Of a stretch of 64,000 nucleotides of DNA, positions 1 to 12,872 are shown piece after piece. The notes below the pieces were generated by a model. That model was not told where the DNA came from. It saw only the letters and a list, made by a program, of their open reading frames with translations, and did no database searches. The translations under genes and the position numbers were made by a program. Origin of the DNA: Pegea sp. RAD2-039 (Eukaryota; Chordata; Thaliacea; Salpida; Salpidae); assembly GCA_034620365.1 (NCBI GenBank), contig JAQGEQ010000091.1, forward strand, positions 1 through 64,000. The letters run 5' to 3'. Positions within the stretch are counted from its first letter, which is position 1, and the number at the start of each line of letters is the position of its first letter.

Positions 1-931
1 ATAAGATTCGTGTTTCTTTATTAGACTTTTTTGAAAAGCAAAAACTTCGCGAAAATCCGATATTTCTAAAGCGTCACTCAACTGATTAAAGCTTTCATCT
101 TCCGTACCTAAGAAGTGAAAGTTATGTTCTTAAGTCGGATGCTTTTAACTACGTATGAGCTTTCATATAAACTAATTTTTCAAAATTTATACAAATGTAG
201 CAAACTAGAAATGGTCGCAGTATTTATTAAGAAAGTTTATAAAAAGGGGAAGTAAAATCGAGCTGAAAATATTTGTATTTATTTTTCACAAGAAATTTTG
301 AGAAAAAAATAAACAAGTTTTTGAACATTCTGGTTAAATTAGTTAATAGTAATTTCTTAAACTTAAGCTGCTTTTGTGACTAAAAGTAAAAAGTATTTTT
401 ATTACCTCTTTTTTATGTGATAATAATCTTTTAATACAAAATGCTGATAAATAGAATACAAGATTAAGACTAAATAGAGAATCAAATCCATATTCACTTG
501 CATCAAGTAAAGAAAACATTTAATCTTTTAACTTAAATACTTATATTGATATGAAACTAGGATAAAGACTTGTTTAGGTACTACTTTTAAGTACAAAAAT
601 AAAAATATATTGATAAATTTACAACAGAAACAACTCATTACCGTAAGCTAAGATACTAAAAGCTCCAAAAATTGACAAAGGTGAAAAAACAACGTTTTTA
701 GCTTTTTCATTAAATTGTCGGAAAAGTTTAAAAGAAAAGTCTTCAAGAGACTTCGAGACAGCATTTACATCAGGTATAGAGATGCTTTCTGGATTTCCAC
801 ACAGCACATAACCATATTCCACTGACGATACAAAAATATGATAAAAATATCGAAATTATATTAATTAAAAACGTTTAACACAAAAACTTACAACAAGCCA
901 ACAGAAATATTTTGAGCAGAAAACTCTTCAT
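1..931 (-). CDS. Serpin, upstream tandem copy, 5' part only (window edge)
   Basis: Minus-strand gene entering from the left edge; exons 931-892, 821-642 and 107-<1. Exon 1 holds the start and most of a signal peptide (MKSFLLKIFLLAC), and the phase-1 junction continues LEYGYVLCG, so a secreted protein is predicted. Exon 2 encodes serpin helices A-B (the SLEDFSFKLFRQFNEK and NVVFSPLSI segments). The part of exon 3 in the window continues as GTEDESFNQLSDALEIS. Introns are 822-891 (70 bp) and 108-641. Exon 2 translates identically to exon 2 of the complete copy at 6006-8954, while the visible part of exon 3 differs at three residues. The reactive loop lies outside the window, so intactness and target cannot be judged. 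Family assignment is secure; gene versus pseudogene is open. Confidence 0.85.
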
Positions 932-1862
932 CACTCTAGATAGATTGTTAATTAAGGAATAATAATTATCTAAAAACAAAAAGAATAGTTTTTATTCAAA
1001 AATCATTAGACATACATAAACAATTTTCAAATGATAAACTACTTAGGGCGTTGTTTTCAACTGAGAACAACCAAACCCTGAAGTTTATCAAAAATAAAAG
1101 CGAAATGATATATTCTGTTAGGTTTCAACCTTTTTATTCTCTTTGTCTCCTCTCAAATAAAAACCTCAATGACGCCGATGCTCTTATAAGTTTTAAGGAA
1201 ACCTGATATCAATTTTTTTTAAACAATTAAAATGTTTTTATCTCAAATATCTTAAATAATTAAGCGAAGCTAACCAATATTGCTTCAGGGATTATTTATT
1301 CTAAAAAACAAGTTTTGAAAGATTTTTTGATAACAAATTGTTAAAACTTAATTTTTAGATTTTGCTATCAAAGAAATTTACATTTTTATAAAATTCTCTT
1401 GTAAACTTTTCATGCAGACAATAATTTTAATCAGTTTATGATTCTAAACTACTAACAAATCTTTGATTTCTCATCATAATTACAATTATCAGTGAAATTA
1501 TATGACCTTTTCATAAATCAAGAAGTTGTTTTCATTTTTGTGCAGTTAATGTTACCTTTAATTCAATAAAAAGTCAACTTCAAGAAACAATTTGTTGCTA
1601 TTCGAAGAATAAATTACAGCTAACTTAAATTAAGCTCTTTTAACTTTAGATGTGGTTTTTGCTTCCACGGAATCGAACTAACCTCGAGTAGTTGAAATTT
1701 CCTACACTATTATCATCCTGGCTTCTGCCTACAAAGTTTCGGTCCTGAGTTATAAAGCAAATCCGGTAAGTTGCAATCCTGAGGCGTTCTTCGACTGAAG
1801 CTAAAGAATCTTTAATGAGGAGCTTTGTTTGTCGATGTACATAACATAAACCAAACTTTTTA
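1..1862. repeat. Segmental duplication, copy A
   Basis: Bases 1-1862 match 8028-9870 in order and orientation with scattered substitutions and small indels (for example near 275-300 and 1125-1160). The block contains serpin exons 1-3, the introns, the upstream sequence and part of a Ty3/gypsy-type integrase remnant. The left edge is outside the window. At the right edge, similarity stops at about 1860 versus 9868, inside the integrase remnant. Confidence 0.9.
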
Positions 1863-2195
1863 TGAAAGTTTACTGGTCCAAAATTTTTCAAGACCTTATT
1901 AGACCCTTCTTAAAATTAAATTGTTACTTTTTTTATAATTTTAGCTTAGATTTTTTTATTTATCTAAATTTTAAATGTCGCTTTTCAATGTTGAATAATA
2001 CAATATTAGGTGAATATAACGATAATAGTTCTTTAACAGAGCTTTACCTATTGTAAAAGAGGTTAAAAGAATGGTAAAGAACGACGTTCAACTTCTCAAT
2101 TAACAAAAAACTTGTTGCATCTTAATACCAGATTTTGTTGTGGGTTTAGCTCTGCAGTTGGTTCTTGGTAGTACCACACTGGTATAAATTTTTTG
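1640..2195 (-). mobile_element. Ty3/gypsy-type pol remnant, internally deleted
   Basis: The stretch 1646-1862 (minus) matches the integrase C-terminal end seen at 9658-9870. A short piece at about 2130-2190 resembles 10230-10290 of the same element (shared gtggrtttagct-like core). The sequence between is unrelated and AT-rich, so this copy has lost or replaced the middle. There is no intact reading frame and no LTRs were found. Confidence 0.5.
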
Positions 2196-4370
2196 CAAAA
2201 TTAAAAAAAATAACTTAAAAAGAATGTATAAAAATTATGTAAAAAGTAAGTTATGTTTAATATCTTATAGTTTACATCAATAAATACCTAGAAATAAGTT
2301 TGCATATAAAGTGTTTCATGCTCAATAAAAATAAACAAACATTTTAAATTCTGTTTTTAAAAACGTGTTTAATTAGAAATAACTTTTTCTATTATCCTCT
2401 GCAAAGTTGTTTAAGTTTTTTGTTGTATAACTTTAAACAACTAATTAAATGATACAACTTAATTTGTTTCGATTAAACTATTAAGATCTCGAATAATTAG
2501 GGTCTTTAATCAATTCAGAATAATTTTTTTAATAAATTTTACTCCATTGTTAAGTGGTTTACTAAAGTAAAATTTGAAGAGAAGCATTATTATTATATCA
2601 ACAACTTCATAAAAATTATCAGAATATGGAGATTAGAAAAGTATTAATAATCTTGAAAATACTGTTACTACCATAATACATGTCTTTATATAGCTTCTAG
2701 TTTATAAACTTCTTTTATATAATTTTATTCGATTTTGAAAACGCAAATCATCTTTTAATAGAATTGTTGCATCATTTGTTGTAATTATTGCCACTGAAAA
2801 AGTGCAACTGACAAAACATGTTGATGAAGATAGAGTATATTTGTATATTCTAAATATTAGTTTGTTTTCAATTTTGTTGTTTGTATCGTGTAATCTTGTT
2901 GCTAGTCTACTTCTACAAACTTAATGAAATTATCTTATAGAGTTCTTATCACTTCACTTAGCTAGGAATTAAAAAGAATACAAATGAATAAAATGATAGT
3001 AGAACATATCACTTTACAACAAAGTCTCTTTAATTATACACTCACAATTAAATTTTATATAAAGTGACAGAATTCATAGAAGGAAAATGTAAGAAAAAAC
3101 TCTAAACTGTACTTTATTCAAAGTTATTTATTTACTTAATAGTGATAATGTTTTGTTTATCTTAGTTTTAAAAAATAATAAGTTGTTGCTGAGGAAAATG
3201 GAACTAAATCTCGAATATTAAACGTCTTATTATTCAGCTAACTTACCAAACTTATAAAACCAAAAGTTTTTAAAAGAACTCTTACCATCTAAGGGAACTT
3301 TATTTCCAAAAAAAGCAAATCTTTATTTGATCATCTTCAAACTTTAGAATGAAAGTTTTGAAACTTAAGTTTGTTGCTAACAAGCACTTTAATTTCCCGG
3401 TTTTTTGATGATAATGTTTTGAATATATTTGTAAAAAGCTTAATATTGAAGAAAATTCTTTAGCTTCATAGAACAAGTTTAAGTTAAGTAATAAACAATA
3501 ACTCAAAGTACTTTACATTTGAACTTTATTAAAAGCTGAAAAACGCTTTTATTGCTTCGAATAAATTTGGATGAAAATTATTGATTTTTATTATGAATCA
3601 AATCATCTTTAGCTAGATATTTAATAAAAAACTTTTAATCAAAACGAATTGAAAAACTCAAATCTTTCGAAGCTAGTTAGCTGTAATTAAACTATTAGTT
3701 TATCTTGTATGATTCCTGAAACTAACTTTTTCTTTGCAAAGTTTGTAATTGTTTGTTTTCTAATGAGATAAACTAACTTAAAATAAAATCTTTTTGTTTC
3801 GTATAAGATTTATTTTTAAAATCATTAATGATAAAATCATAACTATCTGAATATAAATTATATAAACTATATATATAAAGTATATGTTCAAATTTAGTTT
3901 TTTCACAGAAATTAATGGCGTCAACCATTCGTCTTGGCGATGAGTAATTTTTTACAAAAACTATTGTTTTTGTTTATTTATCTTACACAATTTTGTTAAA
4001 GTGTTTTATTTTAGGACTTTGGTAATTAAAAATATTACAAGAAATGTTATAAAAATAAATAGAATTTTTATAAAGAATTGTATATTAACTTTTAACAACA
4101 ACATGTTTTAGCTCGCTTGAAGATAATATAAATTGAAAGTTTTTTCATTTATGTATATTCACTTTTGGATTGAGATAAGAGTAACTACTCATCTTTAACA
4201 AGATCTTCAAACAAGTTGTGCACAAAATCATTTTCAATCAGATCTCGTTGTTTTAAAGGTATGTTCTTATTGTTAGTCTTGTTTAAACTTTTTTATATTC
4301 TTAGAATATGGTTTGTACATTTACGTTGTTTGCTGTTTACCTCATTTTTAATAGAATTTGTTTTCTTGGA
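2196..4370. other. Non-coding, AT-rich
   Basis: No exon, RNA gene or clear repeat recognised on either strand. Open frames here are short, lysine/phenylalanine-rich and show no family motif. Confidence 0.5.
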
Positions 4371-4377
4371 CAGAGTA

Positions 4378-4634
4378 ATATGTCTTTGGAAGAACTTCTG
4401 ATGCAAAAATGCGTTGCTACAAGCGGATTTGAAGATCCCAACTATAGATTTATGACTCACTATGATGGAAGTATAACATTAATATACTTCATAATAAGAA
4501 CTTATCAACGATTTGGACTGGAACTTGAAGCAGAAGAAGTTATGCAAAATGCTTTTTCAAGCTCGCTGTTTAAGTGTATTCCAGAAGGAGGAAGATATAG
4601 AGTAGCTTGGACTTTTTTCAAGATTTCATTTTAA
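4378..4634 (+). CDS. Small unidentified ORF, possible 3' exon
   Basis: An ATG at 4380 opens an 84-residue frame (starting MSLEELLMQKCVATSG) that is balanced in composition compared with the surrounding low-complexity frames, with acidic and aromatic residues spread evenly. A good splice acceptor (ttcttggacag) ends just before it at about 4374. An upstream stretch ends in a plausible donor at about 4259 (aaag|gtatgt). This could be a small two-exon gene or the last exon of one. I do not recognise a family, and there is no signal peptide if the start is at 4380. It may also be chance. Confidence 0.3.
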
Positions 4635-4639
4635 TATCG

Positions 4640-6000
4640 TTTTAATTTCAATGAATTTCAGAGATTATTTTTGAATATTGAAAAAAACAATATTAACTGA
4701 TGTCAATTCTTGATTATTTACAATACTGCTGATAAATTCGCTTCGAAATTTTTTGTTTTATAAATTGATTCCATCTTTCTGATTTACTTGATATTAAAAA
4801 ATTAAAATGTTTCGTTTAATTGAAATATTCCTACAGCTTTCAACTATTATGTGAATTGATCCTACTTAAAATAAGCATTCACGTTACCACCTATTTAGTG
4901 ACTTAGATATGACTTTATACAAGCAAAATAATCAAGTAGAAGATTTTATTTCTCTTTTATTGGTCAGCAATATTTTTTTGGTTTATTTAACTAAGGTAAA
5001 AGTAGTGACCACTACCTACTTGTTAACTGCTTAATCTTGGGAAGTAAAAATAACGTAAAGTTAATTCAAAAATGATTATGAACTGAACAATTTAGTCAAG
5101 GATTTTATAGTTCAATTAAAACAAATTAAGTCTTTTCATTCATTTAAAAAAACAAAATTATATTACAAAAAACTTAAACATCTGTTTAAAAGTTATTAGA
5201 AACAGTTTTATTTTTTCGAAAGAAACATGCTTTTAAAAACATTGTTTAAAAATGTTTGTTTATTTTGATTAACTATAAAATATTAGACTTTATACCCAAG
5301 TTTAATGTTAAATATTTATAAATGCTATCTTTGAAAATAAATTAATTTTTTTAATTCCTTATTATGATTTTATTTACACTAAATATTAGTTGACAAAAAT
5401 TGTTTAATAATTTGTATAAGTTGAAAAAGATCATTTGTAAATTGTATATAAAACATTCTACAGTTATTTAAATAACTTTTCAAAGTAGTATTAAACAGCA
5501 AAATTAAATTTAAATTTGATATATGATGACTTTTGGATGTTTTAAACAACTGTTTGTCATCAAGTTATATGATGATAATAATGAACTACTTGGGCAGGGT
5601 CTGGTGGGGGGCTAAGGGGTGTGTCACAGACAAAGCAAAATGAGATGTAAAGCTACAAAAGTTTTCCGTGAACTCTAAAATAGATTCAAGAATAGTTTTA
5701 ACTATCAATATTCACACGAAGCCAGCTCTGCTTGACAACCAGTTTTCAACTCTCGACTATAATTGATTCAACTTTTGTGAAATTATATGATGTGTAATAT
5801 TAATATTCAAATTATGATCATTTTTAGTTTCAATATTTAATCGAAACTGTTCAAAGAATTGTTTTTTTAAGTCTGATGTTAGAAAACTCGCACCAGATCT
5901 AACTCATTGGAATCAAACTATTTATAAGTTAAATGTAGACTTACTAATCATATTATGTATAGCAACAAACAGCAATATTATAAATATCATAAATGAATGA
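4640..6000. other. Non-coding, with a G-rich patch
   Basis: Mostly AT-rich spacer downstream of the serpin's stop. The exception is about 5585-5680, a G-rich patch (ggtggggggctaaggggtg) unlike its surroundings; it has no coding frame and may be a decayed repeat. Confidence 0.4.
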
Positions 6001-6005
6001 AGTAA

Positions 6006-8954
6006 TTATGATCTGGGATCTACAACTTTTCCCATAAAAAGAATTGCTCCAGTTTCTTCATGACGCAAAAGAAACACAAATGGCTTGTTGATTACTATAG
6101 GCGGTGGTAGCGACAAGGCTTGGATAAATATTCCAGTTGCAGCCGAAGCTTTTACTCCATCTTCGTTTAACTTAAACTTAGCTTCATGGGAAGCATCATT
6201 TACATATAAACCCATATCACGTCTAGTTAGGTTGTTAAGATTTGCCAAATAAGGATTAAAAACGTCCACAATTCCGATTGATTTCATCATATGGGACATC
6301 GAGTTTTGTTTGTGGTTGACTTCGAATTTTGGAAGAGTTAGTTCACAATTCATATAGCTAAGAGCTTCTCTATCAATATCGTAACGCATCACTTCAAACT
6401 GATTTCTTAGACGATTAGCAGCGTCATCACTTAGCAACTGTGAAAAGTTGCCAGCCTCGTTTGGCATGATTATTACCAGTGACAGTTTGTAGTCTAAAAA
6501 TAAAGTTTAATTAAATTCTTAGTTTTATTGTTCTGTTGAAACATTACATTTCTAATGTCAGCGTTTATAAGACGTTTTATGATTAAATAAATGTATGAAA
6601 TTTAGGTACCATTTAAGAATAATGATTTTATTTAACAATTTATTATAAATAAAACTTTCTACATTTAGTAAAAGTGTCCAAAAATAAATTTGTTAAACTT
6701 TGAAAGTATGTATAGTTAAAACTTCCAATTTTACTAAAAAAGTTTATAATATAAAAAATTTTATATAAAATTTAGTTTTAAGTCAAGTTTTCAAACAAAA
6801 CTTGATAAGATCATATTAACAAATATACTTGCCCATGTAAGTAACAATCTAATCGTATAAACAATCACGAAAAAAGGTTTTCATGATCTAATGAAGCTTA
6901 AATCAACCCTAGTTGTGTATATTAAATTTTAGAACCATATAAAGTTGTAAGTACTTTTATTATTTACACTGATTGGTTAATGTTCATACATCAAAAATAT
7001 TAGGATTACCATTATTATGTTCAAGATGTAAAACAAGTTTTTATACTTCTGTTACAGCTTTTTATTCAACAAATAACATAATTTATGCTTGTAAAATTAC
7101 AATGAGCTTATGTCATGAAACAGTTTATTTTGCATAATATAAATTATATTTATTACCTTTAAATGGGACAGCTACAACCGTCATATCATCAAAACCACCT
7201 TCGTTTCTGTTTATAATCCCTATGCTACATCGTTGTGAATATGAATTCATCATGTCACTGCTAATTTGCTCTTTTGGTGATAAAAAGAAAGGTTGTTTTT
7301 CAGTTCTGTCCAGATCAAATCCTCGTTCCCAAGCTGCCTATAAAATTGTACTAATTGACGTTGACACTATTGATGTTAATTAGATATTAAGATTCTATAG
7401 TATTACATTTTAGTATAAGATCTTTAAGTCTTATGACTATTAAGCAACAAGTTATAAATGATAAAGTACTTAAGATAAATGAGCTAAACAACATTGCTTG
7501 ACAAATGAAAACCAAATTATATGACTTACCCTCACAGACAGAACATTCAAAATTACTAATCTTGTTAAGGTGTTAACATCACTTGGCTGAACAAAGTCTG
7601 TTATTTCACCTCTGGTTTGTCGTTCGATCCACTCATTCATAAATCTTATACAAGCTTCTGGGTTGTTATGAAAGTTCAACTTTTTTACACCTGGTCCATA
7701 TCTACATTAAAACAATCACATCGTTTCACTTTTTACAAATATGTCTTTTAGGTTTATAAGCGTTACAAATAATGAATGATAAAGTTTTAAAACTCTTCAA
7801 TTATCATGACAAACTTTCTTAAGAACTAGAAATTCACACAGGATGACAAACTAAAGAAAACTTTTGAATAGTCGGAACAATGCACAGCTAACACCAAACT
7901 ATTTCGTAGGTTTCGGTTCTAGCCAGAGGCGGGCAAGAGCGTAGTCTCACCTCAAAATAGTTTTTCGAAACGTCGTTTTTAGTGGTATCTTCTTATCCAA
8001 AAATAGTCGTTCAACGAGAAACAGTCTATAAGATTCGTGTTTCTTTAATAGACTTTTTTGAAAAGCAAATACTTTGCGAAAATCCGATATTTCTAAAGCA
8101 TCACTCAACTGATTAAAGCTTTCATCTTCCGAACCTAAGAAGTGAAAGTTATGTTCTTAAGTCGGATACTTTTAACTACGTATGAGCTTTCATATAAACT
8201 AATTTTTCAAAATTTATACAAATGTAGCAGACTAGAAATGGTCGGAGTATTTATTAATAAAGTTTATAAAAAGCAGAAGTATAATCGAGCTGAAAATATT
8301 TATCTATGTTTCAAATAAATATTTAAAAAAAATAAACAAGTTTTTGAACATTCTGGTTAAATTAGTTAATAGTAATTTCTTAAACTTAAGCTGCTTTTGT
8401 GACTAAAAGTAAAAAGTATTTTTATTACCTCTTTTTTATGTTAAAAAAATCTTTTAATACAAAATGCTGATAAATAGAATACAAGATTAAGACTAAATAG
8501 AGAATCAAATCCATATTTACTTGCATCAAGTAAAGAAAACATTTAATCTTTTAACTTAAATACTTATATTGATATGAAACTAGGATAAAGACTTGTTTAG
8601 GTACTACTTTTAAGTACAAAAATAAAAATATATTGATAAAATTACACCAAAAACAACTCATTACCGTAAGCTAAGATACTAAAAGCTCCAAAAATTGACA
8701 ATGGTGAAAAAACAACGTTTTTAGCTTTTTCATTAAATTGTCGGAAAAGTTTAAAAGAAAAGTCTTCAAGAGACTTCGAGACAGCATTTACATCAGGTAT
8801 AGAGATGCTTTCTGGATTTCCACACAGCACATAACCATATTCCACTGACGATACAAAAATATGATAAAAATATCGAAATTATATTAATTTAAAACGTTTA
8901 ACACAAAAACTTACAACAAGCCAACAGAAATATTTTGAGCAGAAAACTCTTCAT
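6006..8954 (-). CDS. Serpin (serine protease inhibitor family), complete, 6 exons
   Basis: Exons (minus): 8954-8915, 8844-8665, 8134-7951, 7701-7530, 7337-7157, 6493-6006. Phases close to a 414-residue protein, normal for a serpin. An N-terminal signal peptide is split by intron 1. Recognisable in order: helix A/B (NVVFSPLSI), exon 3 ending near KTTFRKTILR, the exon-4 stretch NEWIERQTRGEITDF, the s3C/s1B region (LSLVIIMPNEAG), the hinge NEDGVKASAATG, and the C-terminal ILFMGKVVDP. A Gly at P15 and small residues at P12-P9 are typical of inhibitory serpins. Counting from the hinge places P1-P1' at Leu-Ser (QAL|SLPP), which would suit a chymotrypsin- or elastase-like target; that is inference. 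There is no ER-retention tail (ends DPRS). A second copy lies upstream at 1-931. Confidence 0.93.
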
Positions 8955-9870
8955 CACTCTAGATAGATTGTTAATTAAGGAATAATAATTATCTAAAAAC
9001 AAAAAGAATAGTTTTTATTAAAACATCATTAGACATACATAAACAATTTTCAAATGGTAAACTACTTAGGGCGTTGTTTTCAAGTGAGAACAACCAAACC
9101 CTGAAGCTTATCAAAAATAAAAGCGAAATTTTTCTTCTATTTGTCTCAGCTGAAAACCCCAATGACGCCGATGCTCTCATAAGTTTTAAGTAAAACTAAA
9201 ATCAATGTTTCACAACAATTAAAATGTTTTAAACTCAAATGGCTGTAATGGCTAAGCGCTATTGAATATAATTGAGCGAAGCTAACCAATATTGCTTCAG
9301 GGAATATTTATTATAAAAAACAAGCTTTGAAAGATTTTTTGGTGTCAAATTGTTAAAACTTTATTTTTAGGTTTTGCTGTCAAAGAAATTTACATTTTTA
9401 TAAAATTCTTTTGTAAACTTTTCATGCAGACAATAATTTTAATCAGTTTATGATTCTAAACTACTAACAAATCTTTGATTTCTCATCATAATTACAATTA
9501 TCAATGAAATTATATGACCTTTTCATAAATCAAGAAGTTGTTTTCATTTTTGTGCAGTTAATGTTACCTTTAATTCAATAAAAAATCAACTTCAAGAAAC
9601 AATTTGTTGCTATTCGAAGAATAAATTACAGCTAACTTAAATTAAGCTTTTTTAACCTTAGATGTGGTTTTTGCTTCCACGGAATCGAACTAACCTCGAG
9701 TAGTTGAAATTTCCTACACTATTATCATCCTTGCTTCTGCCTACAAAGTTTCGGTCCTGAATTATGAAGCAAATCCGGTAAGTTGCAATCCTGAGGCGTT
9801 CTTCGACTGAAGCTAAAGAATCTTTAGTGAGGAGCTTTGTTTGTCGATGTACATAACATAAACCAAATAA
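8028..9870. repeat. Segmental duplication, copy B
   Basis: Partner of 1-1862. Non-coding parts match over long stretches, for example the 3' half of exon 3, intron 2 (8135-8664) and the region 9230-9860, so the duplication is fairly recent or has been homogenised. Beyond 9870 this copy continues into more of the retroelement that copy A lacks. Confidence 0.9.
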
Positions 9871-10270
9871 CACTTAACTACTGTGGTAACTTCTCTCCCA
9901 GTCCTTAGCAGGTAACTTTTTAGACATCATCAGCTCCTGAAACCCCAAAACTATTCCATTATACCTCGATACCTGGTCATTACCCTGTGGTTGGTAGGGA
10001 GTTGTCTTACTGCACAAAACTGCTTCAGTTTTTCAGACATAAAATTTAACCCCCAATCTGAATTGATATGACAGCAAGTTTCAGACCTTAAAAAACAATT
10101 CCACTAAGTAGTTAATTTACAAGTTGGAATCCATTCCACGATACAGAAAAAAATAGGAATTCCAGAAAACTCGTCAACAATTCTGTGGTACTATTTGCAA
10201 TAGAGCCCTTAAAATCCACGTAAATTACCCGACTTTGGTGTGGATTTAGCTCCGTGATTAGTTCTCAGTA
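9655..10270 (-). mobile_element. Ty3/gypsy-type retrotransposon integrase remnant
   Basis: Read on the minus strand, the frame at about 10010-9955 gives PYQPQGNDQVSRYNG, the conserved integrase signature of Ty3/gypsy elements (usually HPQGNGQVER.N). Upstream pieces resemble the integrase core (IVDEFSGIP) and downstream come pieces of the C-terminal domain. Several stops and frame changes show it is dead. The part from 9870 down to 9655 is shared with the duplicate at 1646-1862. Confidence 0.7.
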
Positions 10271-10684
10271 GTGCGTTCGGTTTATACACTTTATCTCCTG
10301 GTCAATATTATACAGTGTATAAAAAAGTTCCAGCCCCATCGGTTAACTCTAATTTTGTCATTCCTCATTTTCGACTATTTCTTGTTCGAGTTTAGCATTA
10401 ACCTTTAACCTGTTGTGAAAAAACATGTGTTATCATTGGTGTTATGTTATTCTTATTTATAATATGATTTAAATGACAAAATTTTTTCTAATTTTCTTAA
10501 GAATAGTTGTATTTACTTTAGTTTGCTATATGTACCACATTGATATAATTGTTATGCAACATTAAAAGAATTAACTTTAAAAAAATCTTTAACTTGAATA
10601 AGTTTCAGGTCGTTCAATTTCAATAAGTGACAGTAAAAAGGCAACATTGCATAATGCAAACACAAGATTGAATTGACGATATTG

Positions 10685-11300
10685 TAAAAACTATGGTGGA
10701 CCCAAATAAAACTGGCAAGACCTTACGTTCAAATGTAAAGAAAAATCCTGATAAACTAACTTCTTCAAAACAAGCTTGTAATGGCAATTGCCAATCCTGC
10801 AACAAATTTGCTGTGATGAAGATCTGGCAATAGAATGCAACAAATGCCTCTCCTGGTTTCATCTCACATGTAGTGATGTCAGCAAAAAATTTTTGATAAA
10901 TTTGATAACAACCAGATGAAGCAAATGAGATTTAAATGGTTCTTCATTAAACCCTTATCACCTGGTACATTAATCAGATTGATTTTTTCTCATCCTGCAC
11001 AATTAGTACATGGAGCCAGCTCCCATCAGACATTGTCATGTCAGAATCACTCGCGTTGTTCAAAAAGAAGTTGAGCCGTTATAATATTGCCAACATTTTT
11101 AAACCGTGATTTTTTCCTTTTTTTAATATTGCTATAATTATATGTAATTGTCCACTGTTAAATACTTTAAGGACTACTGAAATGGCATGTATTACATTTT
11201 TTGCTTTCTGTATTTATTACTTAATAAATGTTATTTGTGAGAATGTGTGTTAGCGAAAGGTGCTCACTTCAGGCACCCTCCTTCGCATTTATTGTAATAA
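10685..11300 (+). mobile_element. LINE-like remnant with broken PHD-type zinc finger
   Basis: From about 10692 a frame begins MVDPNKTGKTLRSNVKK and gives CNGNCQSCNKF. A frame shift then leads into CDEDLAIECNKCLSWFHLTC, together a PHD-like Cys4-His-Cys3 pattern of the kind found in ORF1 proteins of some CR1/L2-type LINEs. Further on (about 11047-11110) comes a piece resembling a LINE ORF2 C-terminus (LFKKKLSRYN), followed by a 3' UTR-like tail ending in aataaataaat at about 11300. The order suggests an internally deleted copy. No intact ORF. Confidence 0.5.
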
Positions 11301-12872
11301 ATAAATTATAAAATGTTATTTTATTCGTTCTTTTATTCCATATTGTATTGCTTTATGCTATGTCATAATATGGCTTAGTATATTATATCAAACTATATTA
11401 CATTACATTATATATTATTATAGTATAGTACATCAAACCATACTATATTTTATTGCAATTTGCTATTTTAAATTACAATGTAGTATATTACATTAATTTC
11501 TGCAGTTAATATGGGATGCTATATATATTTTTGACGATGCAATATGCTCTTTTAAACGCTACTAAAGATTTTAGATAGTAAAACAAGATGAGTGGGTTGA
11601 AAAACATAATTGCAAACCGCTTTTAAAGTACTTGTTACGTTAATTTAGCACCTTAAATACTTTTTGATTAACAAAGTTAAACCTAACAAACTAGCTGTTA
11701 AAGAGAAGATTGGAACTAAAAATTATTGTATAAAAATGTCTTTCTTAAGAGAGGTCCTGATTTTTTTGTTAAGTAATCCTTAAACTAACTAAGTGCTAGT
11801 ACCTTGCAATCAAAGTGCCAACCTAGATGTAGTGAGTACTCTTAAGAAAAATTTTTAAATTATTCACTTAATTGGATTTTTTCAAGTAATCATAAAATAA
11901 ATTTGAACTTATAAATATTTTTGATCTAATAAAAAACTTTAGCTATTTAAATAGCCAAAATGGCCATTTTATGAAATCATTTTACAACAAATCCATTACA
12001 GTACCATAATTGTATTTGGTTCTCTGTCCAAATCAAACCTTAGACTATTTAATTTTAATCGATACTAGACTAGTTTTAGATTTAGTAAATATTTTGAAGT
12101 TTATTTTGATGATTCTCAAAATTTTAATGATTAAAAATTACTCATAAATAACTCACTTTAGTCACTAACCTTATCAGTCATTTTTATTTAGTATTTACAA
12201 AACAGATGCTTTTTTTCTAACTTTTTATAATATTTTATGAAATGAAGCTTTTATTAAAACCATTTTTGATATTAATTTTTTGTAGAATTTTTATGATAAG
12301 GACTTGCATTGTTTTCACAGGTTATAACTTACTAGAAAATTTATTTACTTTTCTCACAAATTGCTTTAATAATTTGTTATAAATTTTTTACTTTTAAAAT
12401 TTACATTTGCTATTCAGGTAAGCTTTATTTTTCTTTTAATGCTTTAGTTTGATTTTATTCAAATATATTTTGAATTTATCTTTTATAAATGTCTAAATAA
12501 AATAAATTTATAATTTCACCAAAATTATAAATTATTTTCTATGTTGGTTGTTATTTTAAATTTTAGAATATTATTTTTCTGATTTTTATTTAGTGTAAAT
12601 GTTAAAATTATCTTTTCTATCTAAAGTTGATTTGTTATGAAATTATGTTTTGGTAATTATTTAGTTTATTTGATTTTTATTCATTTATCCTTTTATTTAG
12701 TAAATTTGTAGAATTTTTAGTTTTAACAAATAAAATATTAAAAAAGGGCTTAATTTGTTTAATGATATTTGTATATCTTACAATTTTTAATACTTTTTAA
12801 TGATTTTCTTAATCTTATATTTATAGATTTAGCTTTCATAGTTTTTTTGTTTATTGTACTTGAGCTATAATA
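11301..12872. repeat. Spacer with degenerate AT-rich repeat (about 11330-11530)
   Basis: About 11330-11530 is a degenerate array of tatatta/cattaca-like words (tattatatcaaactatatta, attacattacattatatatt). The rest is AT-rich spacer leading to the SART1 start, with possible acceptors such as the tttatag shortly before the ATG. No coding frame seen. Confidence 0.5.

Noticed and set aside
9658..9873. Stand-alone small gene, duplicated at 1646-1891
   Set aside because: The frame is the tail of a dead Ty3/gypsy-type integrase; stops and frameshifts lie just upstream.
10620..10862. Minus-strand ORF of 80 codons rich in Cys and Phe
   Set aside because: Antisense to the PHD-like LINE piece on the plus strand, which explains the composition.
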